DNA of 48,165 nucleotides, taken from Bacillota bacterium (GTDB lineage Bacteria; Bacillota; Clostridia; CAKSNL01; HGM11501). Below, in pieces: positions 1 through 8,456 of the stretch. The notes beneath the pieces are model-generated. The model was not told the origin of the DNA, searched no databases, and saw only the letters and a program-made list of their open reading frames with translations. How positions within the stretch are numbered: the stretch's first letter is position 1; each line of letters opens with the position of its first letter. The stretch covers positions 1 through 48,165 of the forward strand of contig JAUZPY010000004.1 in NCBI GenBank assembly GCA_030705805.1, given 5' to 3'. Position numbers and translations under genes: made by a program.

Positions 1-1
1 A

Positions 2-904
2 GGAATGATTTGGGCTCCGCTAATTAAGCTTTTGTCCTCTGTGCTATGTAAAGAACACAGAGGTTTAGCGCTTTTTTACATATCAACAACATTTTATGCC
101 GGGGGTCTTTGTACTAAAGGAATTGCAATATATAATTTTAGTCAGGGCAGCTTTCGGCCTATTTTTAAAACCTCTGCTTTGATACTTTTTGTAGTCTTTG
201 TCATTTGGGTAATAGTCAGCATTGTTTCAACAAAAAAACTGGTTTATGATGAAGAACAAGTGCAGGCAGAGTCCCAAAAAGGTGGTAAATTTAAAAATAA
301 GGATTTTAGAAAAGCAGTTATTTCAAGCGGATTGCTATTAATGGTTGTACCTTCTCTTGTAAAATCGATGGGAGATGTAGGACTTAAAAGCTGGGGCGCA
401 ACAATGATAAAAAGTACTTACAGTTTGACGGAATCCTTTGCTACGCTGCTGTCTTTAATTGTTGTATTAGCAGGATTTTCAGTTCCTTTTGTTACTCGGC
501 TAATTTATAAACTCACCAAGAGTGACGAGGTAAAGACTTCTTTATATGCATTTTTATTATGTGTACTTCCGATTATAGTTTTAATGGAAGTTGGAATAGT
601 AAACAAATATATAGAATTGGTTATGCTTATTATTGTTACGGTATTAATGAATATCATAACACAGACGCTTGTTATTATGGGTGCAGCAAGATTTGAAAAG
701 TGGGGAGGTGCTGCCACAGCTACAGGTATACTTAATGCGGCTGCTTCAGTAGGAGTATTTTTAGCAAATTATGGCTTTGGACTTATTGCAGAATTTTTCG
801 GGTGGAAGTATATATTTGTAGTTTTAATGGCTTTGGTACTTATTTCTTCTGTGTGCCTTTTAATAGCTGTTCCCAAGTGGAAAAGGTTCAAGGCAGAAAT
901 TTAG
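2..904 (+). CDS. MFS transporter, OPA/GlpT-like, 5' end outside window
   Basis: Polytopic membrane protein, reading open to the left window edge, so the ATG at base 5 is probably internal. It aligns by eye with the second MFS protein of this window (6074-7315): both share a segment like KAATATGILNA and end in WKRF plus a short basic tail. By that alignment the missing N-terminal part is roughly 100 residues, the first three or so membrane segments. The family (GlpT/UhpT-like organophosphate:phosphate antiporters and relatives) takes up sugar phosphates or related acids; the substrate here is unknown. It sits upstream of an FGGY kinase, so uptake of the kinase's sugar or polyol is the natural inference. 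The paralogue in front of the nagA-like operon suggests duplicated transporters serving two catabolic units. Confidence 0.85.
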   Translation, partial: GMIWAPLIKLLSSVLCKEHRGLALFYISTTFYAGGLCTKGIAIYNFSQGSFRPIFKTSALILFVVFVIWVIVSIVSTKKLVYDEEQVQAESQKGGKFKNKDFRKAVISSGLLLMVVPSLVKSMGDVGLKSWGATMIKSTYSLTESFATLLSLIVVLAGFSVPFVTRLIYKLTKSDEVKTSLYAFLLCVLPIIVLMEVGIVNKYIELVMLIIVTVLMNIITQTLVIMGAARFEKWGGAATATGILNAAASVGVFLANYGFGLIAEFFGWKYIFVVLMALVLISSVCLLIAVPKWKRFKAEI

Positions 905-913
905 GAGGAGCAT

Positions 914-1012
914 ATGAAGAACTTAAAAGATATACACTTTGGAAAAAGAAAGCAGAAAACCATAATATCTGTGAATGTACTTCTATTTCCTTATCCGTAT
1001 AAAACGGAATAA
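914..1012 (+). CDS. tiny ORF (32 aa) with perfect RBS, possible gene remnant
   Basis: An ATG lies 5 bases after AGGAGG, directly behind the MFS stop codon, and opens a 32-codon frame beginning MKNLKDIHFG. The ribosome binding site is as good as that of any neighbour. The frame ends 17 bases before the FGGY kinase. I recognise no family. It may be a small protein, or the surviving 5' end of an operon gene that was deleted, as proposed for the fragment after the kinase. Confidence 0.35.
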   Translation: MKNLKDIHFGKRKQKTIISVNVLLFPYPYKTE

Positions 1013-1029
1013 CTTTTAGGAGGGGTAAT

Positions 1030-2436
1030 ATGAATCTACTTGGAATTGATGTGGGAACTACATCATTAAAAGCAGCTGCTTTTAATGATAAAGGAGAGAT
1101 ACTTTTCTCGGCTACCATTGATTATACACTGATTACTAAAGGTGATATTGCAGAATTTGATGCAAAAGAGTACTGGGAAATATGCAAAAAAGGCATAAAA
1201 GAAGCATCAAATAATATTACAATTGATGCTTTAGCTATAGATACCCAATGCGAAACACTTATTTTGACTGACGGCGAAGGCACTCCGGTATATAATGCGA
1301 TTGTTTGGCTTGATAACCGTGCCACAAAAGAAGCCGAAGAAATTAAGTCGTTCTTCCAAAATAAGAAAGTCTATGAAATAACCGGTCAGCCTGAGGTTAC
1401 GGCAACTTGGCCGGCTTGTAAAATCCTTTGGATAAAAAAGAATTTACCTGAAGTTTTTAGCAGAGTAAAGAAGATATTTTTACTTGAAGATTGGCTTTTA
1501 TATAAGCTGACAGGCGAATTTGTAACTGAAAAAACACTTCAGTCCTCAAGCCTTTATTTTGATATAAATAAAGCTGACTGGTGGGATGAAATGCTTGATT
1601 ACATCGGCATAACAAGGAATATGCTTCCACAGCTTAAAAACAGCGCAGAGGTTATCGGAAAATCCGGAGGAATAACTGTAGTAACGGGTGCTATTGATCA
1701 GATTGCCGGGGCAATTGGTGCAGGTGTTGTCAAAAAAGGCATAGTAAGCGAAATGACAGGTACAACTATGGTTATCTTTGTACCTTGCGATAAAGTTCCT
1801 TCCTATAATCCGAAAAGTATAGTGCCTTGCCATTACAATTATGACGGCAAATATACTCTTTTATCATGGACTCCCACCGCAGGGATGGCTCTAAAATGGT
1901 TTAAGAACAACTTCTGCGAAAACTTTTCCTTTAAAGAGTTGGATATGCTGGCAAAAGAAGTTAGCCCCGGAAGTTGCGGGCTTGTTTTTCTGCCTTACCT
2001 TTGCGGCTCTACAATGCCTAAATATAACCCTGATTCAAGAGGAGTGTTTGCCGGTCTTACTTTAGAACACGGAAGACCACACTTTATAAGAGCAATTCTC
2101 GAATCGGTCGCTTGTATGCTGAAGGAAAACTTAGATTACCTTGGAATAGATGCAAAAGAAATACGTACCATGGGCGGTGGTGCCGACAGTCCTTTATGGT
2201 GTCAGATTAAGGCAGATATAACCGGAAAAAGGCTGGTTACACTTAAAAATAAGGAGACAGCTTGCCTTGGTTCTGCTATACTTGCAGGAGTTGGCATAAA
2301 AGCCTTTAATTCTGTAGAGGAAGCCTGCGACAGCTTGATATCTACAGATAAGATATATTCCCCTGACGGCAGTGATTATAATTTTATTTATACAAAGTAC
2401 TGTGATATTGATAATCTTATTTGCAAGGAGGATTAA
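1030..2436 (+). CDS. FGGY-family carbohydrate kinase, xylulokinase-like
   Basis: Cytoplasmic sugar or polyol kinase of 468 aa, the usual length for the FGGY family (about 450-520). The N-terminal ATPase-fold phosphate loop reads GIDVGTTSLKAAAF. A mid-protein substrate region contains WLDNRA, and the C-terminal FGGY domain carries a glycine-rich GGGADSPLWCQIKADI motif typical of xylulokinase and relatives. Start ATG follows AGGAGGGG. It lies behind an MFS transporter and would phosphorylate the imported sugar with ATP. Specificity cannot be read from sequence: xylulokinase, glycerol-kinase-like or unknown-sugar members look alike at this level, so no gene symbol is given. Confidence 0.88.
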   Translation: MNLLGIDVGTTSLKAAAFNDKGEILFSATIDYTLITKGDIAEFDAKEYWEICKKGIKEASNNITIDALAIDTQCETLILTDGEGTPVYNAIVWLDNRATKEAEEIKSFFQNKKVYEITGQPEVTATWPACKILWIKKNLPEVFSRVKKIFLLEDWLLYKLTGEFVTEKTLQSSSLYFDINKADWWDEMLDYIGITRNMLPQLKNSAEVIGKSGGITVVTGAIDQIAGAIGAGVVKKGIVSEMTGTTMVIFVPCDKVPSYNPKSIVPCHYNYDGKYTLLSWTPTAGMALKWFKNNFCENFSFKELDMLAKEVSPGSCGLVFLPYLCGSTMPKYNPDSRGVFAGLTLEHGRPHFIRAILESVACMLKENLDYLGIDAKEIRTMGGGADSPLWCQIKADITGKRLVTLKNKETACLGSAILAGVGIKAFNSVEEACDSLISTDKIYSPDGSDYNFIYTKYCDIDNLICKED

Positions 2437-2438
2437 GT

Positions 2439-2474
2439 ATGGTAAAGGCTGCTTTTATTCATAAAGTCCTTTGA
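2439..2474 (+). pseudogene. 11-codon remnant resembling the start of a zinc-type (MDR) dehydrogenase
   Basis: An ATG 7 bases after AAGGAGG, just past the kinase stop, opens MVKAAFIHKVL and then stops. MKAA(V/F)(I/L)H is the usual beginning of medium-chain zinc alcohol/polyol dehydrogenases, which commonly neighbour FGGY kinases. The strong RBS for an 11-codon frame suggests the 5' stub of a deleted dehydrogenase gene. This is inference from a short match. Confidence 0.35.
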
Positions 2475-2498
2475 AATATTATATCCATTTTTTGAGTG

Positions 2499-2526
2499 TG
2501 GACAAATTGTCAAAATATGTTATAAT
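2499..2526 (+). promoter_or_regulatory. sigma-A-type promoter of the M20 amidohydrolase gene
   Basis: TGGACA, 16 bases, then TATAAT preceded by TGT (extended -10). The predicted start is near 2533, about 30 bases upstream of the GTG start. Confidence 0.6.
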
Positions 2527-2565
2527 AAAGAAAACACCTTTGTTATAAGAAAGGACTGATAAAAA

Positions 2566-3711
2566 GTGTCTTCGTATGCAGTATCAATAAGAAGACAGCT
2601 TCATATGTATCCGGAGATAGGCTATGATTTGCCAAGGACTCTTACCTTAGTTCGTCAAGAGCTTGATGCAATGGGAATCAGTTATACAGAGCAATACGGG
2701 AAAAGCAGTATTGTAGCTGTTTTAAATGAAGAAAAAAGCCGATTTACCATAGGAATAAGAGCTGATATGGATGCATTGCCGATTACCGAAAAGAATGATG
2801 TTGAATATAAGTCAAAGATTAAAGGTCAGATGCATGCCTGCGGACATGATGTGCACACTGCAATTTTACTCGGCACTATCAAAGCATTGAATAGTATAAA
2901 GGACAGCATAGACTGTAGGGTAAAATTTATATTTCAGCCTGCCGAAGAGTATGAAATTCCCGGCGCAATGCTTATGGCAAACGACGGGGTAATGGATGAT
3001 GTTGATGTCATTGTTGCCTGCCATGTAGATGCAATCTTCGATGTCGGCACCGTAGCGGTGGATGCAGGAATGCAAACTGCTAACAGCATGGGCTTTTCTG
3101 TTGAAATGTTCGGAAAAAGCTCTCATGCTGCCTTTCAATATAGGGGTGTTGATGCGATAGCAATGTGCGTAAAAGCCTATACCGCAATCGAATTGATGGT
3201 GGCAAAAGAGCTGCCTCCGAAAGAAGTCTGCGTTTTAAATATAGGGTCTTTTAACGGAGGAAAAACAAATAATGTCGTTGCAGACTACTGCAGAATGTAC
3301 GGCACATTAAGAACGTTTAATATGGAGATAAATAGTTATATATTTAAAAGAATTACTGGTATATCACAAGCTGTAGCAAAGGAATCGGGAGGAAATTGCA
3401 AGGTATCAAAGGTTAAGTTTTTGCCATCTCTTATAAATGATGAAAAGGTTTCACAAAAAGTGCGCCTTGCAGCTGAAAAGGTAGTGGGAAAGGATAAAAT
3501 TTTTTCAAAGCCTTGCTCAACCGGAGGAGAAGATTTTTCATACTTTGCACAGTTAAAGCCCGGGATTATTTTCAGGCTTGGTATTAAGAATAAAGATAAG
3601 GGAATAATAAGTGCCGTCCATATGGATACCTTTGATGTTGATGAAAGTTGTATAGATATAGGGATAAATATATTTAAACAATTTGTAATTGATAACTGCA
3701 AAGGAATATAG
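2566..3711 (+). CDS. M20 family metallo-amidohydrolase (N-acyl-amino-acid hydrolase type)
   Basis: Cytoplasmic zinc-dependent hydrolase of 381 aa, GTG start behind AAGGA. Metal-ligand and catalytic motifs of the M20D group are visible: GIRADMDALPI, MHACGHDVH, QPAEE and, near the C-terminus, STGGEDFSYF. This family cleaves amide bonds of N-acyl or N-acetyl amino acids, hippurate-like compounds or folate fragments (HipO/AbgB/AmaA type). The exact substrate is not readable. It has its own extended -10 promoter and is followed 15 bases later by the YitT-like gene, so the two are probably co-transcribed. Confidence 0.9.
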   Translation: MSSYAVSIRRQLHMYPEIGYDLPRTLTLVRQELDAMGISYTEQYGKSSIVAVLNEEKSRFTIGIRADMDALPITEKNDVEYKSKIKGQMHACGHDVHTAILLGTIKALNSIKDSIDCRVKFIFQPAEEYEIPGAMLMANDGVMDDVDVIVACHVDAIFDVGTVAVDAGMQTANSMGFSVEMFGKSSHAAFQYRGVDAIAMCVKAYTAIELMVAKELPPKEVCVLNIGSFNGGKTNNVVADYCRMYGTLRTFNMEINSYIFKRITGISQAVAKESGGNCKVSKVKFLPSLINDEKVSQKVRLAAEKVVGKDKIFSKPCSTGGEDFSYFAQLKPGIIFRLGIKNKDKGIISAVHMDTFDVDESCIDIGINIFKQFVIDNCKGI

Positions 3712-3726
3712 TAAGGCGGTGGAAGC

Positions 3727-4578
3727 TTGAAAAAGTCAACAAAAGAATTTTTACTTATGACTATGGGATCAGTAATGGTGGCAATAGGTATTTATTTTTT
3801 TAAACTTCCTAATAATTTTTGTACCGGAGGGGTAAGCGGTATATCTGTACTTTTAGGAGCTTTTTTTAAAAGTATATCGGCAGGGACCTTTATATTGCTG
3901 ATAAATACAGCAATGCTTCTTATCGGCTTTGTTTTTGTTGGTAAAAGCTTTGGCTTAAAAACAGTATATTGCACTCTTTTAATGTCTTTTCTTACTTATT
4001 TACTTAAATATATATGCCCTTTAGACAGGCCCCTTACAAATGAACCGTTGCTTGAACTTGCCTTTGCAATTTTTCTTCCCGGCATAGGAAGTGCTATTTT
4101 ATTTAATATGGGTGCCAGCACGGGCGGAACAGATATTGTTGCTATGATTATTAAAAAATACACCTCTGCAAATATATCTAAATCACTTTTTTTTGCTGAC
4201 TCGATTATTGTAATGCTTACTGTCGTCGTGTTTGGGGTTGAAACCTGGCTCTTAAGTGTAGTAGGTTTTCTTGCAAAGGTTTTAGTAGTAAATAATGTAA
4301 TAGAAAGTATAAACACATCAAAGTTCTTTACAATTATTACAGACCGGGATGAAGAAATATTAAGGTACATTACAGAAGAACTTCATAAGGATGCTACCTT
4401 AAGTAAAGACTATGAAGGTGCATATACGCACAAAGAAAAGAAAGTGATTCTGACAGCTCTTAACAGGAGACAGGCGATAGAGCTGAAAAGATATATAAAA
4501 ACAATTGATTCTGATTCTTTTATAATCATCTTTAATACAACCGATATTATTGGCAGAGGCTTCAGAGAATGCGTATAA
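3727..4578 (+). CDS. YitT-family membrane protein (DUF161 + DUF2179)
   Basis: 283 aa with about five or six hydrophobic membrane segments in the first 200 residues and a soluble C-terminal DUF2179-like domain of about 80 residues (region FFTIITDRDEEILRYI). The glycine-rich NNFCTGGVSGIS and GASTGGTDIVA repeats are typical of YitT proteins. Function of the family is not established. The start is TTG at 3727, supported by AAGGCGGTGG just upstream. It is probably in one transcript with the M20 hydrolase and is closed by a terminator hairpin. Confidence 0.85.
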   Translation: MKKSTKEFLLMTMGSVMVAIGIYFFKLPNNFCTGGVSGISVLLGAFFKSISAGTFILLINTAMLLIGFVFVGKSFGLKTVYCTLLMSFLTYLLKYICPLDRPLTNEPLLELAFAIFLPGIGSAILFNMGASTGGTDIVAMIIKKYTSANISKSLFFADSIIVMLTVVVFGVETWLLSVVGFLAKVLVVNNVIESINTSKFFTIITDRDEEILRYITEELHKDATLSKDYEGAYTHKEKKVILTALNRRQAIELKRYIKTIDSDSFIIIFNTTDIIGRGFRECV

Positions 4579-4580
4579 TA

Positions 4581-4628
4581 AAAAAGGCCCTAAAGATACG
4601 ATAAAAACGTATTCTTCAGGACTTTTTT
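4581..4628 (+). terminator. intrinsic terminator after the YitT-like gene
   Basis: Imperfect stem (GGCCCTAAAGATACG against CGTATTCTTCAGGAC, loop ATAAAAA) followed by TTTTTT. Confidence 0.65.
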
Positions 4629-4652
4629 ATTTCAAGCAAAAGGCCTAAATTG

Positions 4653-4681
4653 TTGACTTAAAAGTAAAAAAGTATTATCAT
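4653..4681 (+). promoter_or_regulatory. promoter of the permease gene
   Basis: TTGACT, 17 bases, TATCAT, ending about 45 bases before the ATG at 4727. Confidence 0.55.
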
Positions 4682-4726
4682 ATTTTGTGAATATATGTAA
4701 TTTTAAAGAATTTAAGGGGCGAACAA

Positions 4727-5821
4727 ATGAGGTTTATTAAGAAAAATGCTTTCATGTGCATTGCTTTTTTATGTGCTACAATTACCTGTATAATAGTACC
4801 TCCCGACAAGAGCTATGCTAATTATTTTGATTTAAAGACTCTAACTTGCCTTTTCTGCATACTTGCTGTTGTTTGTGCCTTTAAAGATATACACTTATTT
4901 CAGATAGTGGCAGGGAAAATTGTGTGTATGTTTAAAAATACCAGATCTGCGATTCTTGCTTTAGTTTATATTACGCTTATAGGGTCCATGCTTATAACTA
5001 ATGATATGGCACTTATTACATTTTTACCCCTTAGTTACTTTGTATTAACTTCAACAAATAACAGTAAATATATGGCATTTACTTTCATTATGCAAGATAT
5101 CGCTGCGAATTTGGGAGGAATGATTGCACCTTTTGGCAATCCTCAGAACCTGTATCTGTATACATACTTTAACATCCCGAACAATACCTTTATCAGAATA
5201 ATGTTTCTGCCCTTTATTATTTCTGTATTTCTCATTACCATATGCTGCCTCTTTGTTAAAAAAGAGCCCCTTATAATTAATGATTCCGCAGATAATAAAC
5301 TAAACAAAAAAAGAGCTTTTGTGTATACGCTTCTTCTAGCTTTATCTGTTGCCATTGTTTTTAGATTCATTCCGTATTACTATGGCTTGATAATAATTGT
5401 AGCTTCTCTTTTGCTAATGGATAAAAAGGCACTTTTACAAGTAGATTATCCATTAATATTAACCTTTTGCGCTTTCTTTGTATTCTCCGGCAACATGGCA
5501 AGAATTCCAGAAGTGCACAATTTATTAGGTAAAATAGTTGAAAAGAACACTCTTTTGTCCGGTGTTCTTGCTTCTCAGGTTATAAGCAATGTGCCAAGCG
5601 CTATCTTGCTTTCAAAGTTTACTGATAATTACGGGGAACTTTTGGTGGCAGTTAATATCGGAGGAGCAGGCACGTTAATTGCATCTTTGGCAAGCCTTAT
5701 TACATATAGAGAATTTATAAAAATCGAACCGGAAAAATCCCGAAAATTTATAACTGAATTTTCGGTACTTAACTTTGGATTTTTATTTGTTTTAACTGTA
5801 GTAATGTATTTTGTTATATAA
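4727..5821 (+). CDS. ArsB/NhaD/SLC13-superfamily permease
   Basis: 364-aa polytopic membrane protein with about ten hydrophobic segments. Two family-like re-entrant signatures are visible: TNDMALITFLP followed by GGMIAPFGNPQNLYLY in the first half, and SNVPSAILLS in the second half with NIGGAGTLIASLAS after it. This arrangement is characteristic of the ion transporter superfamily that includes citrate/dicarboxylate, arsenite and Na+/H+ (NhaD) transporters. It is shorter than most members (about 420 aa). The substrate is undetermined. ATG follows AAGGGGCG. The gene is monocistronic, with its own promoter and a terminator overlapping its stop codon. Confidence 0.8.
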   Translation: MRFIKKNAFMCIAFLCATITCIIVPPDKSYANYFDLKTLTCLFCILAVVCAFKDIHLFQIVAGKIVCMFKNTRSAILALVYITLIGSMLITNDMALITFLPLSYFVLTSTNNSKYMAFTFIMQDIAANLGGMIAPFGNPQNLYLYTYFNIPNNTFIRIMFLPFIISVFLITICCLFVKKEPLIINDSADNKLNKKRAFVYTLLLALSVAIVFRFIPYYYGLIIIVASLLLMDKKALLQVDYPLILTFCAFFVFSGNMARIPEVHNLLGKIVEKNTLLSGVLASQVISNVPSAILLSKFTDNYGELLVAVNIGGAGTLIASLASLITYREFIKIEPEKSRKFITEFSVLNFGFLFVLTVVMYFVI

Positions 5822-5852
5822 AAGCTTCTTTGAAATTTTCAAAGAAGCTTTT
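5820..5852. terminator. bidirectional-looking terminator hairpin
   Basis: Perfect 15-bp inverted repeat AAAAGCTTCTTTGAA / TTCAAAGAAGCTTTT with a 3-base loop, starting inside the stop codon of the permease gene. Confidence 0.8.
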
Positions 5853-5870
5853 ATATAACTTTAAAACAAT

Positions 5871-5893
5871 TTAGAGCTTATAAAGCTCTAAAT
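5871..5893. repeat. second inverted repeat downstream of the permease
   Basis: TTTAGAGCTT / AAGCTCTAAA with a 3-base loop lies 18 bases after the terminator. It has no T-run. The rest of 5894-6013 is AT-rich and shows nothing else I can support. Confidence 0.4.
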
Positions 5894-6013
5894 CAAGTAA
5901 AACACATCTTGTAACAATAAGAAAATTGATTAGAATATTGTCATACTTTAACTGTTTATCTTTATAATAAAAGAAATATTTTGATAAAAAGATTATACTT
6001 TTTTAAGCTTTTA

Positions 6014-6042
6014 TTGACTTTTGCTTGAAGATATAATAAAAT
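6014..6042 (+). promoter_or_regulatory. promoter of the amino-sugar-type operon
   Basis: TTGACT, 17 bases, TAAAAT. It would start transcription near 6049, at or past the upstream ATG at 6050, which argues for the TTG start at 6074 in the following gene. Confidence 0.5.
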
Positions 6043-6073
6043 CATACATATGATAAGAAAAAGGGGACAGGCT

Positions 6074-7315
6074 TTGAGAAAAATAACTGATAGAAAATAC
6101 ATACTGATTCTTTTTTGGACCTGTTGGTTTGTATATTTTTCAACATACATTGGAAGGCAGAATTTTGCTGCGGTAATAGCTGAAATGGAAAGCCAAGGGT
6201 TTATTGATAAAACATACGCCGGACTTGTTACTACCTGTCAATTTTTAGCTTATGGCTTCGGCCAGTTTTTAAGCGGATTTCTTTCAGACAGGTATAATCC
6301 CAAATGGATAATGATTACCGGTCTTTTTATATCATCGGTCATAAATTTATTAATGGGTTTTTTAAAAAGCGCTTTTCCTATGCCCTATCTTTGGGCAATA
6401 AACGGCCTTGCATTATCCCTTACATGGTGTCCCATTGTAAGAATGCTGACTGATTATTTAAAAGGAAAGGAACTCTTAAGAGCTAACGTTAACATGGCAA
6501 CCTGCTCTGTTACAGGAACTTTTGTTGTATATGTAATGTGCTGTGCTGTTATCAGAACTTTTGACTTCAGGACGGTATTTTTTATTGCATCGGCAACACT
6601 TTTATCTGCCATACTGATTTGGATTTTCGGACTAAAAGCCGTTATCTCACATGCAGAAGAATGCGGTGCGGAGGAAATAATAAATTCAGATAAGCCTTTA
6701 AGGTCAAGCACCGGAAAATTTTTAGCAATTGCTCAAGGAACCGGATTCATGTTTATTATTTTGGCCTCAGCAATGCATTGCGCCCTTAAAGACGGTGTAA
6801 CAACATGGATACCAAGCTATTTTAAAGACAATTTCAATATGGGTATAGATAAGGCCACATTACTGACAGCTGTGCTTCCGATTGTTAATTTGCCCGGTGT
6901 GTATTTTGGAGAGTATATAAACAGGAAAATATTTAAAAACGAAATGGCTTCCTCTACGGCACTGTTTATTATATCAAGTATAGCCGCGGTGCTGCTTTAC
7001 TTTACAGGTAGCGTTAATGCCATAATTTCCACAGTTCTTTTATGTATTTTTAGTATGTCAATGTACGGTGTAAACATAATTACTATATCTCTCGTACCAT
7101 TAAAATTTGTCAAGTACGGCAAGGCTGCAACCGCAACAGGAATATTAAACGCCAGTGCATATATAGGAGGGGCGTTTGCAAGTTACATATTTGGATTTGC
7201 CGCTCAAAATAAAGGATGGAATTTTACTCTTTTAACTTGGGTAATGATGGCTTTAGCAGGATGCTTGTTTTCTGCTGTTACGATAATAAAGTGGAAAAGA
7301 TTTATTAAGGGGTGA
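6074..7315 (+). CDS. MFS transporter, OPA/GlpT-like
   Basis: Twelve-segment transporter of about 413 aa, complete paralogue of the truncated transporter at the left edge. The N-terminal STYIGRQNFAAVIAEM and the loop GFLSDRYNPKW resemble GlpT/UhpT-type organophosphate antiporters. The ORF track starts at 6050, but AAGGGGA lies at 6061-6067 and TTG at 6074 follows with a 6-base spacer; the predicted promoter also ends at 6042. I therefore use TTG 6074. The gene is followed after 4 bases by the nagA-like gene, so it probably imports the amino-sugar derivative handled by the next three genes. Confidence 0.88.
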   Translation: MRKITDRKYILILFWTCWFVYFSTYIGRQNFAAVIAEMESQGFIDKTYAGLVTTCQFLAYGFGQFLSGFLSDRYNPKWIMITGLFISSVINLLMGFLKSAFPMPYLWAINGLALSLTWCPIVRMLTDYLKGKELLRANVNMATCSVTGTFVVYVMCCAVIRTFDFRTVFFIASATLLSAILIWIFGLKAVISHAEECGAEEIINSDKPLRSSTGKFLAIAQGTGFMFIILASAMHCALKDGVTTWIPSYFKDNFNMGIDKATLLTAVLPIVNLPGVYFGEYINRKIFKNEMASSTALFIISSIAAVLLYFTGSVNAIISTVLLCIFSMSMYGVNIITISLVPLKFVKYGKAATATGILNASAYIGGAFASYIFGFAAQNKGWNFTLLTWVMMALAGCLFSAVTIIKWKRFIKG

Positions 7316-7319
7316 TATT

Positions 7320-8456
7320 ATGCTGGCAATTAAAAATGCAAGTTTAGTTATGACAAATCATCTTATTTTAGATGCTGTTCTTATATGTGAAAATGGAATA
7401 ATAAAAGATTTTGGTAAAAATCTGCCCATACCGGAAGGTGCGCAGGTGCTGGATGCAAAGGGGGCTTACTTAGGGCCTGGGCTAATAGACATCCATACCC
7501 ATGCAGACGGTCATTACTATTTTTATGAAGAACCTAAAAAGTGCTCGGAAACTTTAATGAAGCATGGCGTTACAAGCGTTCTTCCTGCGCTGTATTTTAA
7601 TATGACTAAGAGCCAATACTTAGAGGCAATTGACAAAATAGACAAGGCGGTAGAAAACGGAGAATGTCCTAATATTATTGGATATTATATGGAAGGCCCA
7701 TACCTTAACCCTAAGTTTGGATGCGATAAAGAAAACAACCCATGGAAGGGAAAAATTAAGGAAGAAGATTACGGAGAGATACTTAAAAGGGTGAAAAGTA
7801 CCGCAAAGGTCTGGAGTGTTTCACCGGAGCGGGAAGGTATAGAGGACTTTGTTAAAAATGTTAAAAAAGAAATACCGGGTATAGTATTTTCTGTTGCACA
7901 CAGTGAAGCGACACCTGATGAAATTGAAGCTTTGATTCCCTATGGATTGCATCTGGGCACCCACCATACCAATGCAACGGGTACGCTTGAAACTTATCCT
8001 GAATGCAGGGGAGTGTGTGTGGACGAAACGGTAAATTATCATGACGATATATATGCTGAGCTTATTTGTGATTCCAAAGGCATTCATGTTGCCCCGTATA
8101 TGCTTAGGCTGGTTGAAAAGATAAAGGGAAAAGACAAAATTATATTAATTTCTGATGCCTGTGTCTTTGACGGACCTCCGATAAAAGGCTGTGAGGATGT
8201 TACCGATATAAACTTTGATTGGGACGGAGAAATAGCAGGCAGCAAGCTAACGCTTGATGTAGCCTGCTGCAATATGATGGTTCATACGGGCTGTTCTGTT
8301 TGTGATGTGTTTAAGTATGCATCTTTAAATCCTTCTAAGCTTTTAGGCCTTGAAGGTTTAGGACAGATAAAGAAGGGTAATACAGCAAATCTTATTTTAG
8401 TTGATAATTGGTTCAATATTAAAAATACTATAATTAAAGGAGAAATATTAGTATGA
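7320..8456 (+). CDS. NagA-like N-acetylhexosamine-6-phosphate deacetylase
   Basis: 378-aa amidohydrolase-superfamily metalloenzyme, usual NagA length. Visible motifs are the metal-binding GPGLIDIHTHADG, the MEGPYLNPKFG substrate loop, VAHSEAT, the GTHHTNATG histidine region, the catalytic ISDA aspartate loop and the C-terminal NPSKLLGL...IKKGNTANLILVD typical of the family. NagA removes acetate from N-acetylglucosamine-6-phosphate. Motifs differ from standard NagA (THHTNATG instead of THLFNAM), so a related N-acyl sugar is possible. Its stop overlaps the next gene's start as ATGA, indicating translational coupling with the NagB-like protein. Confidence 0.82.
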   Translation: MLAIKNASLVMTNHLILDAVLICENGIIKDFGKNLPIPEGAQVLDAKGAYLGPGLIDIHTHADGHYYFYEEPKKCSETLMKHGVTSVLPALYFNMTKSQYLEAIDKIDKAVENGECPNIIGYYMEGPYLNPKFGCDKENNPWKGKIKEEDYGEILKRVKSTAKVWSVSPEREGIEDFVKNVKKEIPGIVFSVAHSEATPDEIEALIPYGLHLGTHHTNATGTLETYPECRGVCVDETVNYHDDIYAELICDSKGIHVAPYMLRLVEKIKGKDKIILISDACVFDGPPIKGCEDVTDINFDWDGEIAGSKLTLDVACCNMMVHTGCSVCDVFKYASLNPSKLLGLEGLGQIKKGNTANLILVDNWFNIKNTIIKGEILV

